Source of the DNA: a virus | IMG/VR virus record: IMGVR_UViG_3300028592_000004 | Span: 62,001-126,000 of that record | DNA length: 64,000 bases | Strand: one strand, 5' to 3' | Part shown: piece by piece, positions 33,689-40,552 of the stretch | Position numbering within the stretch: position 1 is the stretch's first letter | Layout: the number at the start of each line of letters is the position of its first letter | Made by a program: the position numbers and the translations under genes | The notes under the pieces: model-generated | What the model was told of the DNA's origin: nothing | What the model saw: the letters and a program-made list of their open reading frames with translations, nothing else | The model's database searches: none

Positions 33689-34819
33689 TTACGCCTCTTC
33701 CCGGAAGCGGAGCGCGATCGGCATCCGCAGGGAGGGAGGTGTGGAAGTCGTCCGGCCGAAGTGCTTGACTGTCAGCAGGCGACCCTTGTACTGGTCACCC
33801 TCAATGAGGAACTTCCGTTTCTCGTTGTGGGTGCCAGGCGCCAGGATGTCGAACTCGCGTCCGCCGTCCGGCATCTTGCAGATGAAGACGCACATTCCCT
33901 TGTGCGTGCCACGGCCTTCCTTGAAGCCGGTAACGAGGAACTCCTCGTCCTTCCATGTCTTGACCTTCAGCAGCTCGCGGGACCGCTTGCCGGGCAGGTA
34001 CAGACCTGATCCAGCGCGGTACATCGCACCTTCGAAGCCCTGCTCGACCCACTCGCTTTGGACTTTCAGCAACTGGTCCTCATTAGAGACCGGCACGGTC
34101 TCGACGAGTTTGAAGAAGTCCGGAGACTTCCGCAGCAACTTCGCGAGCTTTTCGCTTCGCTCACGGAAGGGGGTATCTGGCATCGCAAGATCGTAGGCGT
34201 GGAAGTGGATCTTCTCGCTGTTGTCTTGCTTCCGCTTGATCGCGGAGGTGATCGCCTGGAACGAGAGCTCGTGGCTGTACAGCTCACCGTCGACGACCAG
34301 CTCTTCGCTCATGAAGCTGTGAGCCGAACTCTCGATGTGGGCCATCGTGAGGATGGCCTTTCCTTCGCGGCTCGTCAGGGTGATCTGGCCGTCAACCAGG
34401 CGCAGGTTGCAGCGGTGTCCGTCGAACTTCGGCTGAGCGAGCGCGTCGTCCCAGTCGATCTTCGCCTTGTGGTCTTCGTACTTCTCGGCCAGCATCGGAC
34501 CGGCCATGCGCTTCGCCGCGGACTCGTTGGCGTCCGGGTCGAGCCCGTAATGCTTGCGGTCCTTCTTCACGTTCCACTTCGACTGGGCCTCGTTGTAGGC
34601 CTGCTGCAGCGGAGTGGTGGCGTTCTTCCTGCCCTCGTTCTTGCCTTCCTTGATGACCTCCTCTTCGGTCCGCATCTTCCCGTTCACGAGGCCGTACTGA
34701 ACGATGATCCTGCCGTACCCTTCCTTTGTCTGCTCGACAGAGATCTTCCAGACCTGGACCTCCTGACTGGAAGTCCGCTTGAAGAGGGGAGGGAACTGGG
34801 GGAGAGAGTCTTTACCCAC
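33689..34819 (-). CDS. ATP-dependent DNA ligase
   Basis: A 376-residue ligase that seals nicks. N-terminal residues 18-90 resemble the WGR-like domain of phage and algal-virus ligases (VWKISVEQTKEGYGR, EGKNEGRKNATTPLQQA). Nucleotidyltransferase motif I is QPKFDGHR with the adenylated Lys, motif III LVVDGELYSH, IIIa HFHAYDL, IV GFEGAMYR, V LLKVKTWKDEEF. The GTG at 34819 is chosen because AGAAGGACCCTCCC lies before it; the longer frame adds an unlikely tail overlapping the GIY-YIG gene. Confidence 0.9.
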   Translation of the reverse strand: MGKDSLPQFPPLFKRTSSQEVQVWKISVEQTKEGYGRIIVQYGLVNGKMRTEEEVIKEGKNEGRKNATTPLQQAYNEAQSKWNVKKDRKHYGLDPDANESAAKRMAGPMLAEKYEDHKAKIDWDDALAQPKFDGHRCNLRLVDGQITLTSREGKAILTMAHIESSAHSFMSEELVVDGELYSHELSFQAITSAIKRKQDNSEKIHFHAYDLAMPDTPFRERSEKLAKLLRKSPDFFKLVETVPVSNEDQLLKVQSEWVEQGFEGAMYRAGSGLYLPGKRSRELLKVKTWKDEEFLVTGFKEGRGTHKGMCVFICKMPDGGREFDILAPGTHNEKRKFLIEGDQYKGRLLTVKHFGRTTSTPPSLRMPIALRFREEA

Positions 34820-35153
34820 GGGAGGGTCCTTCTGGTTTGGGAGGGGAAAAATTTTCAGAAATCTTTCCCTGTTTGGATTCAAGAGCATTCGCTCTCACGA
34901 TGAGCCGCAGTTTGTCGGTGCTGGAGAGTCGTTTCACTGCGATCTCCAGCTGAGCCGCCTCCCGGTGCGGCATGCCAGGAGAACAGCAGACCAACCGGAG
35001 CGGTCGACCCCAGCCGCGAACACACTTAGCGCCCTTACCACTTTGGTGCTGGGCCAGCCGACGTGGGACGTTGGTGGAGATGCCGGTGTACCGCAGAACG
35101 CCCAGCGAGTCGGTCAGGATGTAGACGTGCCACGTCTTTCGCTCTGGAGGCAC
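34812..35153 (-). CDS. GIY-YIG nuclease domain protein, 113 aa
   Basis: A stand-alone GIY-YIG domain: WHVYILTDSLGVLRYTGIST (the YIL and YTG strands), NVPRRLAQHQSGKGAK with the Arg and His, and EIAVKRLSSTDKLRL with the catalytic Glu. This is the UvrC/YhbQ-like small family and not a clear homing enzyme. The GTG at 35153 follows GGAGGG by eight bases. It could process DNA repair intermediates or host DNA. The 3' end overlaps the ligase gene by eight bases. Confidence 0.75.
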   Translation of the reverse strand: MPPERKTWHVYILTDSLGVLRYTGISTNVPRRLAQHQSGKGAKCVRGWGRPLRLVCCSPGMPHREAAQLEIAVKRLSSTDKLRLIVRANALESKQGKISENFSPPKPEGPSRG

Positions 35154-35185
35154 CGGAACGGCCCTCCAGAGCCCCAGGACAGCGT

Positions 35186-35713
35186 CTAACGCAGAAAGTC
35201 CCGCCACAGGCCTGACTCCTTGGGCCGGGCTCCCTGGTTGGCGTACTTGCCCGCGTAGGGCTGACGCTCTCCCAGGAGAGTCGTATAAGCGATCTGACAT
35301 ATTTCGATCCCTGCATAGATCTTGATCGGTTTGACCGTGAAGATCTCCAGGGTCCAGTGCCCGGCGAATCCGTCGTCGCCGAAGCCGGCTGTGGCGTGCA
35401 CAGACAGGCCCAAACGCCCGACCGAGGACCTCCCCTCAAGGAAAGGGGCAAAGCCTTCAGTCCGCGTGTATTCGATTGTGGCGCCCAGGTAGAAATCTCC
35501 GGGATAAATCCAGAATCCCTCCTCAGGAATCTTGATTTCCTTCACCGGGTTCGACGTCGCCATGTCGAGGTGGGTCTGCTCATATCGGATCAGCGTGTCC
35601 GACAGGCAGAGGTTGTACGAGTTCGGGTTGAGGCGTTTCTCCTCAAAAGGGGCAATCTGAATCGTCCCCTTCCGAATCTCTTCGCGAATCTGGGGTCCTG
35701 TCAGGACGGACAT
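35186..35713 (-). CDS. dcd: dCTP deaminase
   Basis: A 175-residue homologue of Dcd, which deaminates dCTP to dUTP for dTTP synthesis. MSVLTGPQIREEIRKG, RLNPNSYNLCLSD, EGRSSVGRLGLSVHATAG (with the catalytic Glu/Arg/Ser region) and GHWTLEIFTVKPIKIYAG match the family. No dUTPase motif was seen here or nearby. The start codon is fixed by homology; it overlaps the RNase H gene's 3' end by 71 bases. Confidence 0.88.
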   Translation of the reverse strand: MSVLTGPQIREEIRKGTIQIAPFEEKRLNPNSYNLCLSDTLIRYEQTHLDMATSNPVKEIKIPEEGFWIYPGDFYLGATIEYTRTEGFAPFLEGRSSVGRLGLSVHATAGFGDDGFAGHWTLEIFTVKPIKIYAGIEICQIAYTTLLGERQPYAGKYANQGARPKESGLWRDFLR

Positions 35714-36419
35714 GGGCCTGGGCTTTCTTTCTGGCCCCGCGGAGCTGGCGCCTTTCGCGAACGCCGCGCGGGTGGGGGTTAAGGTCAAAGACCGAGAGAG
35801 GTTCGTTGGTCGTCGGGTCGGAGGGAACCTGTACCTCCTGAATCCCAAGCCGCGATTGCCGAGACAGATGGTCGCAGTAGACGTTGAGGGCCAGGCTCTC
35901 CCGAGGGATCCAGTGCCACTCGATTCCGAACCCGCGACGGTCCAGTTCCATGACGCCGGCCCACAGTGCAGCGTTCTTCACGTCGCTGAGGGCGGTATGA
36001 CCCGAACGGAGCGCGGTGCCTGTGTCGGCAACGTACTCTGAGTCGGTGAGGACGTGGATCCGAAGAGGACGGCCGTACTGCTTGCGCAGTGCCCGGCCGT
36101 CGTTTTCCGAAAACCAAAGAAGGGCATGGATCGTCGGAATCAGCTCCCCGATTCCGATCGTGCCCGTGTTGAAAGCGCCGCTGAAGATCTTCCGGGTCCG
36201 GTTGTGGCGGTCGATCAGAACCGCGGCCCAACCGCACCCGAGCGTCCAGCCTGTCCCACTGCCGTCACTGACAATGATCACGTCCCAATTCGCAATGTTG
36301 AGACGAAGAGCGACGGCGTTGATGTCGCTCTCGTCAGTGACGACCTTGGGCTTCTTCGGCTTGACGGCCTTATCCGGGGTTTGACACCGGCGGCTGTTCT
36401 TTGGGTGGAAGTTTGTCAC
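35643..36419 (-). CDS. rnhA: RNase H-like protein
   Basis: A 258-residue protein. IIVSDGSGTGWTLGCGWAAVL, ELIPTIHALLWF, HVLTDSEYVADTG and YCDHLSRQSR supply the Asp-Glu-Asp-Asp catalytic carboxylates of type 1 RNase H, which removes RNA from RNA/DNA hybrids such as primers. The GTG at 36419 follows AAAGGACATTC. The last 35 residues are basic, lie over the dcd gene, and may be partly non-essential. It overlaps the upstream gene by 50 bases. Confidence 0.75.
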   Translation of the reverse strand: MTNFHPKNSRRCQTPDKAVKPKKPKVVTDESDINAVALRLNIANWDVIIVSDGSGTGWTLGCGWAAVLIDRHNRTRKIFSGAFNTGTIGIGELIPTIHALLWFSENDGRALRKQYGRPLRIHVLTDSEYVADTGTALRSGHTALSDVKNAALWAGVMELDRRGFGIEWHWIPRESLALNVYCDHLSRQSRLGIQEVQVPSDPTTNEPLSVFDLNPHPRGVRERRQLRGARKKAQAHVRPDRTPDSRRDSEGDDSDCPF

Positions 36420-36720
36420 GAATGTCCTTTGCGAGGGACTCGAAAACGGACTCCATCTCGTCCATGCTGTTTCGGAGCATGCCGAGCTGGAATTCGAGAA
36501 GCGCGACCGTTTCACGTGCGAGTCGCAGGAGACGAGCCGGTTGAGTGATCGGGGTGCCGTTTCCGATCATGAGACTGGCGACAGGCCCGCCGGGGTTGGG
36601 GAACTTCCACGAGAGGACGAAGGCGACTCCGTCAATCTCGGGTATCTTCTCCATCACTGCTTTTGCTGCGGCTTGCAGCTCGCCGACCGCCTGCTGATCG
36701 ACTGGTAGTCTTTCCTCCAT
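36370..36720 (-). CDS. Hypothetical protein, 116 aa
   Basis: The start at 36720 (MEERLPVDQQAVGELQAAAK) leaves an 89-base overlap with the membrane-protein gene upstream. The protein is mostly helical, with a central FVLSWKFPNPGGP. The C-terminal half (LARETVALLEFQLGMLRNSM) may form a coiled coil. No family recognised. Confidence 0.5.
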   Translation of the reverse strand: MEERLPVDQQAVGELQAAAKAVMEKIPEIDGVAFVLSWKFPNPGGPVASLMIGNGTPITQPARLLRLARETVALLEFQLGMLRNSMDEMESVFESLAKDIRDKLPPKEQPPVSNPG

Positions 36721-37282
36721 CGTCGTTTTCTTTCTCGTGCTGGTTCTGCAGCTCTTCGGTGAACTCCTGCTCTGTCCGTCGCTGTTGAACTTCAAGTTCG
36801 TAGTCGTGGCCAATGCTGTCCAGACCGGAGAAGCCTTTCAATCCGCGGGAATTGACCAGGTCGTCGATAGCCAGGCACGTTCTCGCGGCTGCGAAAGCGC
36901 ATGTCAATGGCCAGAAGAACGAGCCAAAGAGGAACATCACCAGTCCCGGCAGGTAGAGGATCGTCATCACGAGCCAGACAGCAGCAGTCTGAGCTTGATA
37001 CGTCATGAGATTCCAGCCGGCGTGGTAGAACCAGCTGTCGACGACGATTCCGAGTCCGAGCAGAACGGGGACTGAGAAGGTCAGGCAGAACTTGCAGAGC
37101 AGTCCCTCGCCCAGAAGTGCGAGGGCACTTTCGCGGACCCGGGCAAACCCCTTGTCGGAGTCTTCCGGTCCTTGCCACGTTTCGACCCTCGCCCGCCAGG
37201 GAGCGAAGAGGGAGCCTTTGAGCCAAACAGTGATCAAGCCTGAGCTGGCCAGGACAACGATCAGGAATTCGAAAACCGTCAT
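36632..37282 (-). CDS. Membrane protein with three predicted TM segments (DUF1360-like)
   Basis: A 216-residue protein. TM1 lies about residues 4-22 (FEFLIVVLASSGLITVWL), TM2 about 62-82 beginning CKFCLTFSVPVLLGLG, and TM3 about 100-128 (WLVMTILYLPGLVMFLFG). The CxxC before TM2 resembles DUF1360 proteins. The C-terminal 60 residues are charged and low complexity. It overlaps the next small membrane protein gene by an ATGA. Function unknown. Confidence 0.65.
   Translation of the reverse strand: MTVFEFLIVVLASSGLITVWLKGSLFAPWRARVETWQGPEDSDKGFARVRESALALLGEGLLCKFCLTFSVPVLLGLGIVVDSWFYHAGWNLMTYQAQTAAVWLVMTILYLPGLVMFLFGSFFWPLTCAFAAARTCLAIDDLVNSRGLKGFSGLDSIGHDYELEVQQRRTEQEFTEELQNQHEKENDDGGKTTSRSAGGRRAASRSKSSDGEDTRD
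36839..36854 (+). promoter_or_regulatory. Leader dyad element, copy E, opposite strand
   Basis: TTCAATCCGCGGGAATTGA (19 bases, 36837-36855) is identical to copy C but sits on the plus strand inside the membrane-protein gene. No plus-strand gene follows, which favours a protein-binding role over a simple translation leader. Confidence 0.4.
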
Positions 37283-37473
37283 TGCTTTCGCTTTCGATTT
37301 GCCGGCGGTGTGTGGCCGGTCAGGTTGTTGATGAAGACGATGCAGAGGTACGTTCCGTAACCCACAACGAGCAGCAAGCCGAGCACAGGATAGCCCAGTC
37401 CCGGCAGAATTGAGAGCAACAGGAACGCAACCAGCATCAGGCCAACGGCGAAATTCAGTTGGCTTTTACCCAT
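37279..37473 (-). CDS. Small membrane protein, 64 aa
   Basis: Two hydrophobic helices, residues about 7-27 (FAVGLMLVAFLLLSILPGLG) and 29-48, followed by a basic C-terminus (NRKRKQ). Size and topology would also fit a class II holin, but no lysis gene is adjacent and the call is only structural. Its stop overlaps the ATG of the next gene. Confidence 0.6.
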   Translation of the reverse strand: MGKSQLNFAVGLMLVAFLLLSILPGLGYPVLGLLLVVGYGTYLCIVFINNLTGHTPPANRKRKQ

Positions 37474-37738
37474 GCGGCCACACCTCCGATTGCACGCGGT
37501 CAGGCGGCGGATTGCCGTTCGTGTCCTGCAGCAAGTACGGCAGGGGATACGGCGCCGTGAGAGACAAAAAGTGGGCCGGGTGGAGAGTAATGGAGAGTTT
37601 CGGGATTGGACCGCGACGCGTCGGCGTAATGCCTGCTCGCTCCAAGAAGTAAGAAGAGGCTTTGGAGATGATCATCCTATCGTCCCGAGAGAAGGCGTGC
37701 GGGCTCTGACCGCACGCGAATTCATTGACACGACTCAT
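37466..37738 (-). CDS. Hypothetical protein, 90 aa
   Basis: The ATG at 37738 overlaps the upstream TGA (ATGA), which decides the start. The protein reads MSRVNEFACGQSPHAFSRDD and later SITLHPAHFLSLTAPYPLPY. No family recognised. It overlaps the small membrane protein gene by eight bases. Confidence 0.5.
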   Translation of the reverse strand: MSRVNEFACGQSPHAFSRDDRMIISKASSYFLERAGITPTRRGPIPKLSITLHPAHFLSLTAPYPLPYLLQDTNGNPPPDRVQSEVWPHG

Positions 37739-37923
37739 TCTGTCCGACATCCTTGTTCATCGCGACTGTCTTTGAAGACGGCTTTGACGATCAGAGCGCA
37801 AGCACTGAAAAACAACCCGCCGGCCACCTCGAAGGCGAACTGCAGGAAGCCCAACTCAGTGCCGTGTGTCGGCGGACACGCTCGCAAACGAATGACTCGC
37901 TCGCGACGGAATTGATTACGCAT
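37735..37923 (-). CDS. Small hypothetical membrane protein, 62 aa
   Basis: Reads MRNQFRRERVIRLRACPP, then a hydrophobic segment LGFLQFAFEVAGGLFFSACA. Its ATG at 37923 shares CATG with the ATG of the terminase on the opposite strand, so no space remains between the two starts. The ATGA junction with the next gene supports it as first gene of the long leftward run. Confidence 0.45.
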   Translation of the reverse strand: MRNQFRRERVIRLRACPPTHGTELGFLQFAFEVAGGLFFSACALIVKAVFKDSRDEQGCRTE

Positions 37924-39856
37924 GGAAGCGTTGACCCTTTCGGAACGTGCTGCACGTGCTCCCGCACGAGAGTGCAACCGCTATGACCGGCTGAAAGCCG
38001 ATTTGGATCGCCTGTTCGCCGACAGCCGGCGGGACAAGCGTGAAGTTGTCCGGATCGTCCGGGAGTACGTCGAGGAAGAGGAGCTTCCAACTCTTGAGCC
38101 CATTCTCCCTCTCCTACTGAATCTCAAGGGCAAGCCGTTCACGCTGTTTGAACACTTGCCCTTCTCACCGCTGTTCTTTACTCACTGCGCGCGGTCAGTG
38201 ATTTTCAAAACAGGGCGTCAGTGCGGTAAGTCAACCTCCATTTCTGCGTCGGGGATCCTGCAGGCGAACACGATCCCGAACTTCACAAATCTGTTCGTCA
38301 CGCCTCTGTACGAGCAGGCGCGTCGTCTGTCGAACAACTCGGTGCGGCCGTTCATCGACGAATCGCCGATGCGGCACCTGATGACGGGTGTGGGGATCGA
38401 GCAGAGCGTTCTGCAGCGATCGTTCCTGAACAAGTCGAAGCTCATGTTCTCGTTCGCGCTGATGGACGCGGACCGGACCCGCGGTATCTCCGCGGACCGG
38501 CTGTCCATCGACGAACTGCAGGACATGGATGCGGCGCATATCCCGATCATGATTGAAACCATGTCCCACTCCGATTGGGGCTGGCTGCAAATGACGGGTA
38601 CGCCGAAGACATTGGACAACACGCTTGAAGAAAAGTGGATCCGATCGTCCCAGGCAGAGTGGTTCATTCCCTGCACGCATTGCACGACCGGCGGGCAGCC
38701 GACGCTGAATATCCCGGCCCGTGAGCACCACCTGCTCGACATGATCGGGCCGTACCACGACTTCATCTCGGAACAGAATCCGGCGATCATTTGCCACAAG
38801 TGCCGCAAACCGATCAACGCACTGTACGGCCGGTGGGTACACCGCTATCCGGAGCGTCGCTGGACCAGTGCTGGATACCACATCCCGCAGCTGATCCTTC
38901 CGCTGCACTACGCCCGTCCGGACAAATGGCAGGTCTTCCTGTCGAAGATGCAGGGCGGAACCACCAGCCCCGCCACGTTCTTCAACGAAGTGCTCGGGGA
39001 ATCGTACGACAAGGGCACCAAGCTCATCAGCTTGACTGAGCTGCAGTCTGCGGCCTGCCTCGACTACGAGAACAGTGGTCGAATGCCGAGTGCCAAGGTG
39101 ATCGAAGCAGCCAACGACAGCCGGTACGTCTGCCGTGTTCTAGCAATCGACTGGGGTGGTGGCGGTGAGGACGAAATCAGCTTCACGACGATGGCCTTCC
39201 TGGGCATGCGGCACAACGGCCAGATCGAGGTGATCTGGGGTCGCCGTCTGCTCACGCCGAACGATCACCTTCGGGAAGCCGAGCAGGTCTTCGCGGTCTG
39301 GCAGATGCTCCGGCCGGACGTTGTCGCGCACGACTTCACCGGTGCCGGCGCCTTCCGAGAAGACTTCATGGTCTCCGCCGGGGTGCCGCTGGAGACCATC
39401 ATGCCCGTCGCATATGTGCGGGCTGCCAGCTCCCGGATCATCCAGCACGTCCCAGCCACCATCCACCTGCCGCGGGACCACTACCGCGTCGACAAGACGC
39501 ACACGCTGCTGTTGACCAGCCAGTGCATCCGTCGCCAGATGGTCCGCTTCTTCAAGTGGGACAACAAGGGCGAAGAGGATCGCGGTCTGCTGTTCGACTT
39601 CATGTCCCTCATCGAAGAGAAGATCCACGGTCGGACGGCCGGCGACGTCTACCTCATCAAGCGCGGAACCGGCCCGGACGACTTCGCCCAGGCCGTCAAC
39701 ATCGGTTGTTTGGCGATCTGGCACACCCAGGACGCCTGGCCGAACTTCGTCAGCGGCGCTAAGTGGCACGTCAAGAAGGAGCAGGAGTGGGCCACGGGCA
39801 GCCGCGACCACGGCTGGGAGAACGACCGAGGCGACAGCTACTTCCAGACGCCCTAG
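37922..39856 (+). CDS. terL: Terminase large subunit
   Basis: A 644-residue DNA-packaging motor of the GpA-like type. Walker A-like GRQCGKST lies at 98-105, Walker B RLSIDELQDMD with D196/E197, and a zinc-binding insertion with CTHC and CHKC about 40 residues apart. The nuclease domain starts with VLAIDWGGGGEDE. It is one of only two plus-strand genes in the window. Only a weak ribosome-binding site is present (GGAATTGATTACGC before the ATG), and no small terminase gene is adjacent. Confidence 0.9.
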   Translation: MEALTLSERAARAPARECNRYDRLKADLDRLFADSRRDKREVVRIVREYVEEEELPTLEPILPLLLNLKGKPFTLFEHLPFSPLFFTHCARSVIFKTGRQCGKSTSISASGILQANTIPNFTNLFVTPLYEQARRLSNNSVRPFIDESPMRHLMTGVGIEQSVLQRSFLNKSKLMFSFALMDADRTRGISADRLSIDELQDMDAAHIPIMIETMSHSDWGWLQMTGTPKTLDNTLEEKWIRSSQAEWFIPCTHCTTGGQPTLNIPAREHHLLDMIGPYHDFISEQNPAIICHKCRKPINALYGRWVHRYPERRWTSAGYHIPQLILPLHYARPDKWQVFLSKMQGGTTSPATFFNEVLGESYDKGTKLISLTELQSAACLDYENSGRMPSAKVIEAANDSRYVCRVLAIDWGGGGEDEISFTTMAFLGMRHNGQIEVIWGRRLLTPNDHLREAEQVFAVWQMLRPDVVAHDFTGAGAFREDFMVSAGVPLETIMPVAYVRAASSRIIQHVPATIHLPRDHYRVDKTHTLLLTSQCIRRQMVRFFKWDNKGEEDRGLLFDFMSLIEEKIHGRTAGDVYLIKRGTGPDDFAQAVNIGCLAIWHTQDAWPNFVSGAKWHVKKEQEWATGSRDHGWENDRGDSYFQTP

Positions 39857-40242
39857 TCGCCTTTGGCGATTCGAATCGAGTCATCGTCCATGTGGTGGGT
39901 CGAGATCTCGATCAGCTCGTTGTAGAAGTCCATACCCCGGAAGCGGTGGCGGAGCCCGGTTGGGATCCGCACGCACTCTCCGGGGCTGAGGACTCGCGTC
40001 ACCAGGTCTGGGGAGCTCAGATCGAGCCCGCCGTCCGGACCCAGGCAGTCTTTCGGCGACGTGAACAACAGAACGTGACCCGCGCGGACGAAGAAGCACT
40101 CGTCCTTGAGCCGGTGGTAGTGGAAGCTGCATTGCTTCCCCTGTTCAATCACCAGGCTCTTGCCGCAATAGCCGGGCTGGTTGCACATGATCAGCTCATG
40201 GCCCCAGCCCTTCTCCACACGTTCCGTTTCGATGGCTTCCAT
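39853..40242 (-). CDS. Cupin-fold sugar isomerase-like protein
   Basis: A 129-residue single cupin. KGWGHELIMCNQPGYCGKSL and GKQCSFHYHRLKDECFFVRAG give the two His and Glu of cupin motif 1, and VRIPTGLRHRFRG is motif 2. The pattern is close to type II mannose-6-phosphate isomerase C-domains and other sugar-phosphate cupins. It may supply a sugar precursor for the glycosyltransferases encoded elsewhere. The gene converges on the terminase gene with a 4-base overlap. Confidence 0.7.
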   Translation of the reverse strand: MEAIETERVEKGWGHELIMCNQPGYCGKSLVIEQGKQCSFHYHRLKDECFFVRAGHVLLFTSPKDCLGPDGGLDLSSPDLVTRVLSPGECVRIPTGLRHRFRGMDFYNELIEISTHHMDDDSIRIAKGD

Positions 40243-40261
40243 GCCGCACCGTCCTTAGGGC

Positions 40262-40552
40262 CTAATCGTCCTCGTCGTCGAGGAACTCCTCGTTCTCGTC
40301 GTCCTCGTCGTCGAAATCTTCGTCGTCGAGCTCTTCGTCATCGAACTCTTCGTCGTCGAGTTCCTCATCATCGAACTCTTCGTCGTCCTCTTCGTCGTCG
40401 AACTCTTCGTCCTCAAATTCCTCTTCGTCGTCGAACTCTTCGTCGTCGAGCTCTCCTTCGAAGTCATCCGCCAGCGCGGCAGGAGAAGGGATCCCAAGCC
40501 GAGCGTAGAGATCTTCCTCACGGTCAAACGCGACTCCGGTTGTATGAAGCAC
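40262..40552 (-). CDS. Asp/Glu repeat protein, 96 aa
   Basis: The GTG at 40552 is chosen because AAAAGGAT precedes it. The first 35 residues are ordered (EEDLYARLGIPSPAALADDF), and the last 60 are almost only Asp, Glu and Phe/Leu in tandem DDEEF/DDEEL units. At DNA level this is a run of short repeats. Such a strongly negative protein might mimic DNA or bind basic proteins. Confidence 0.55.
   Translation of the reverse strand: MLHTTGVAFDREEDLYARLGIPSPAALADDFEGELDDEEFDDEEEFEDEEFDDEEDDEEFDDEELDDEEFDDEELDDEDFDDEDDENEEFLDDEDD

Noticed and set aside
34812-35153. GIY-YIG gene as a homing endonuclease of a mobile intron
   Set aside because: The protein is a compact UvrC/YhbQ-type domain without DNA-binding extension, and no intron is seen in the flanking genes.
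37753-37986. Plus-strand frame ahead of the terminase, possible small terminase subunit
   Set aside because: TTG start, no helix-turn-helix or known pattern, and it overlaps the terminase start out of frame.
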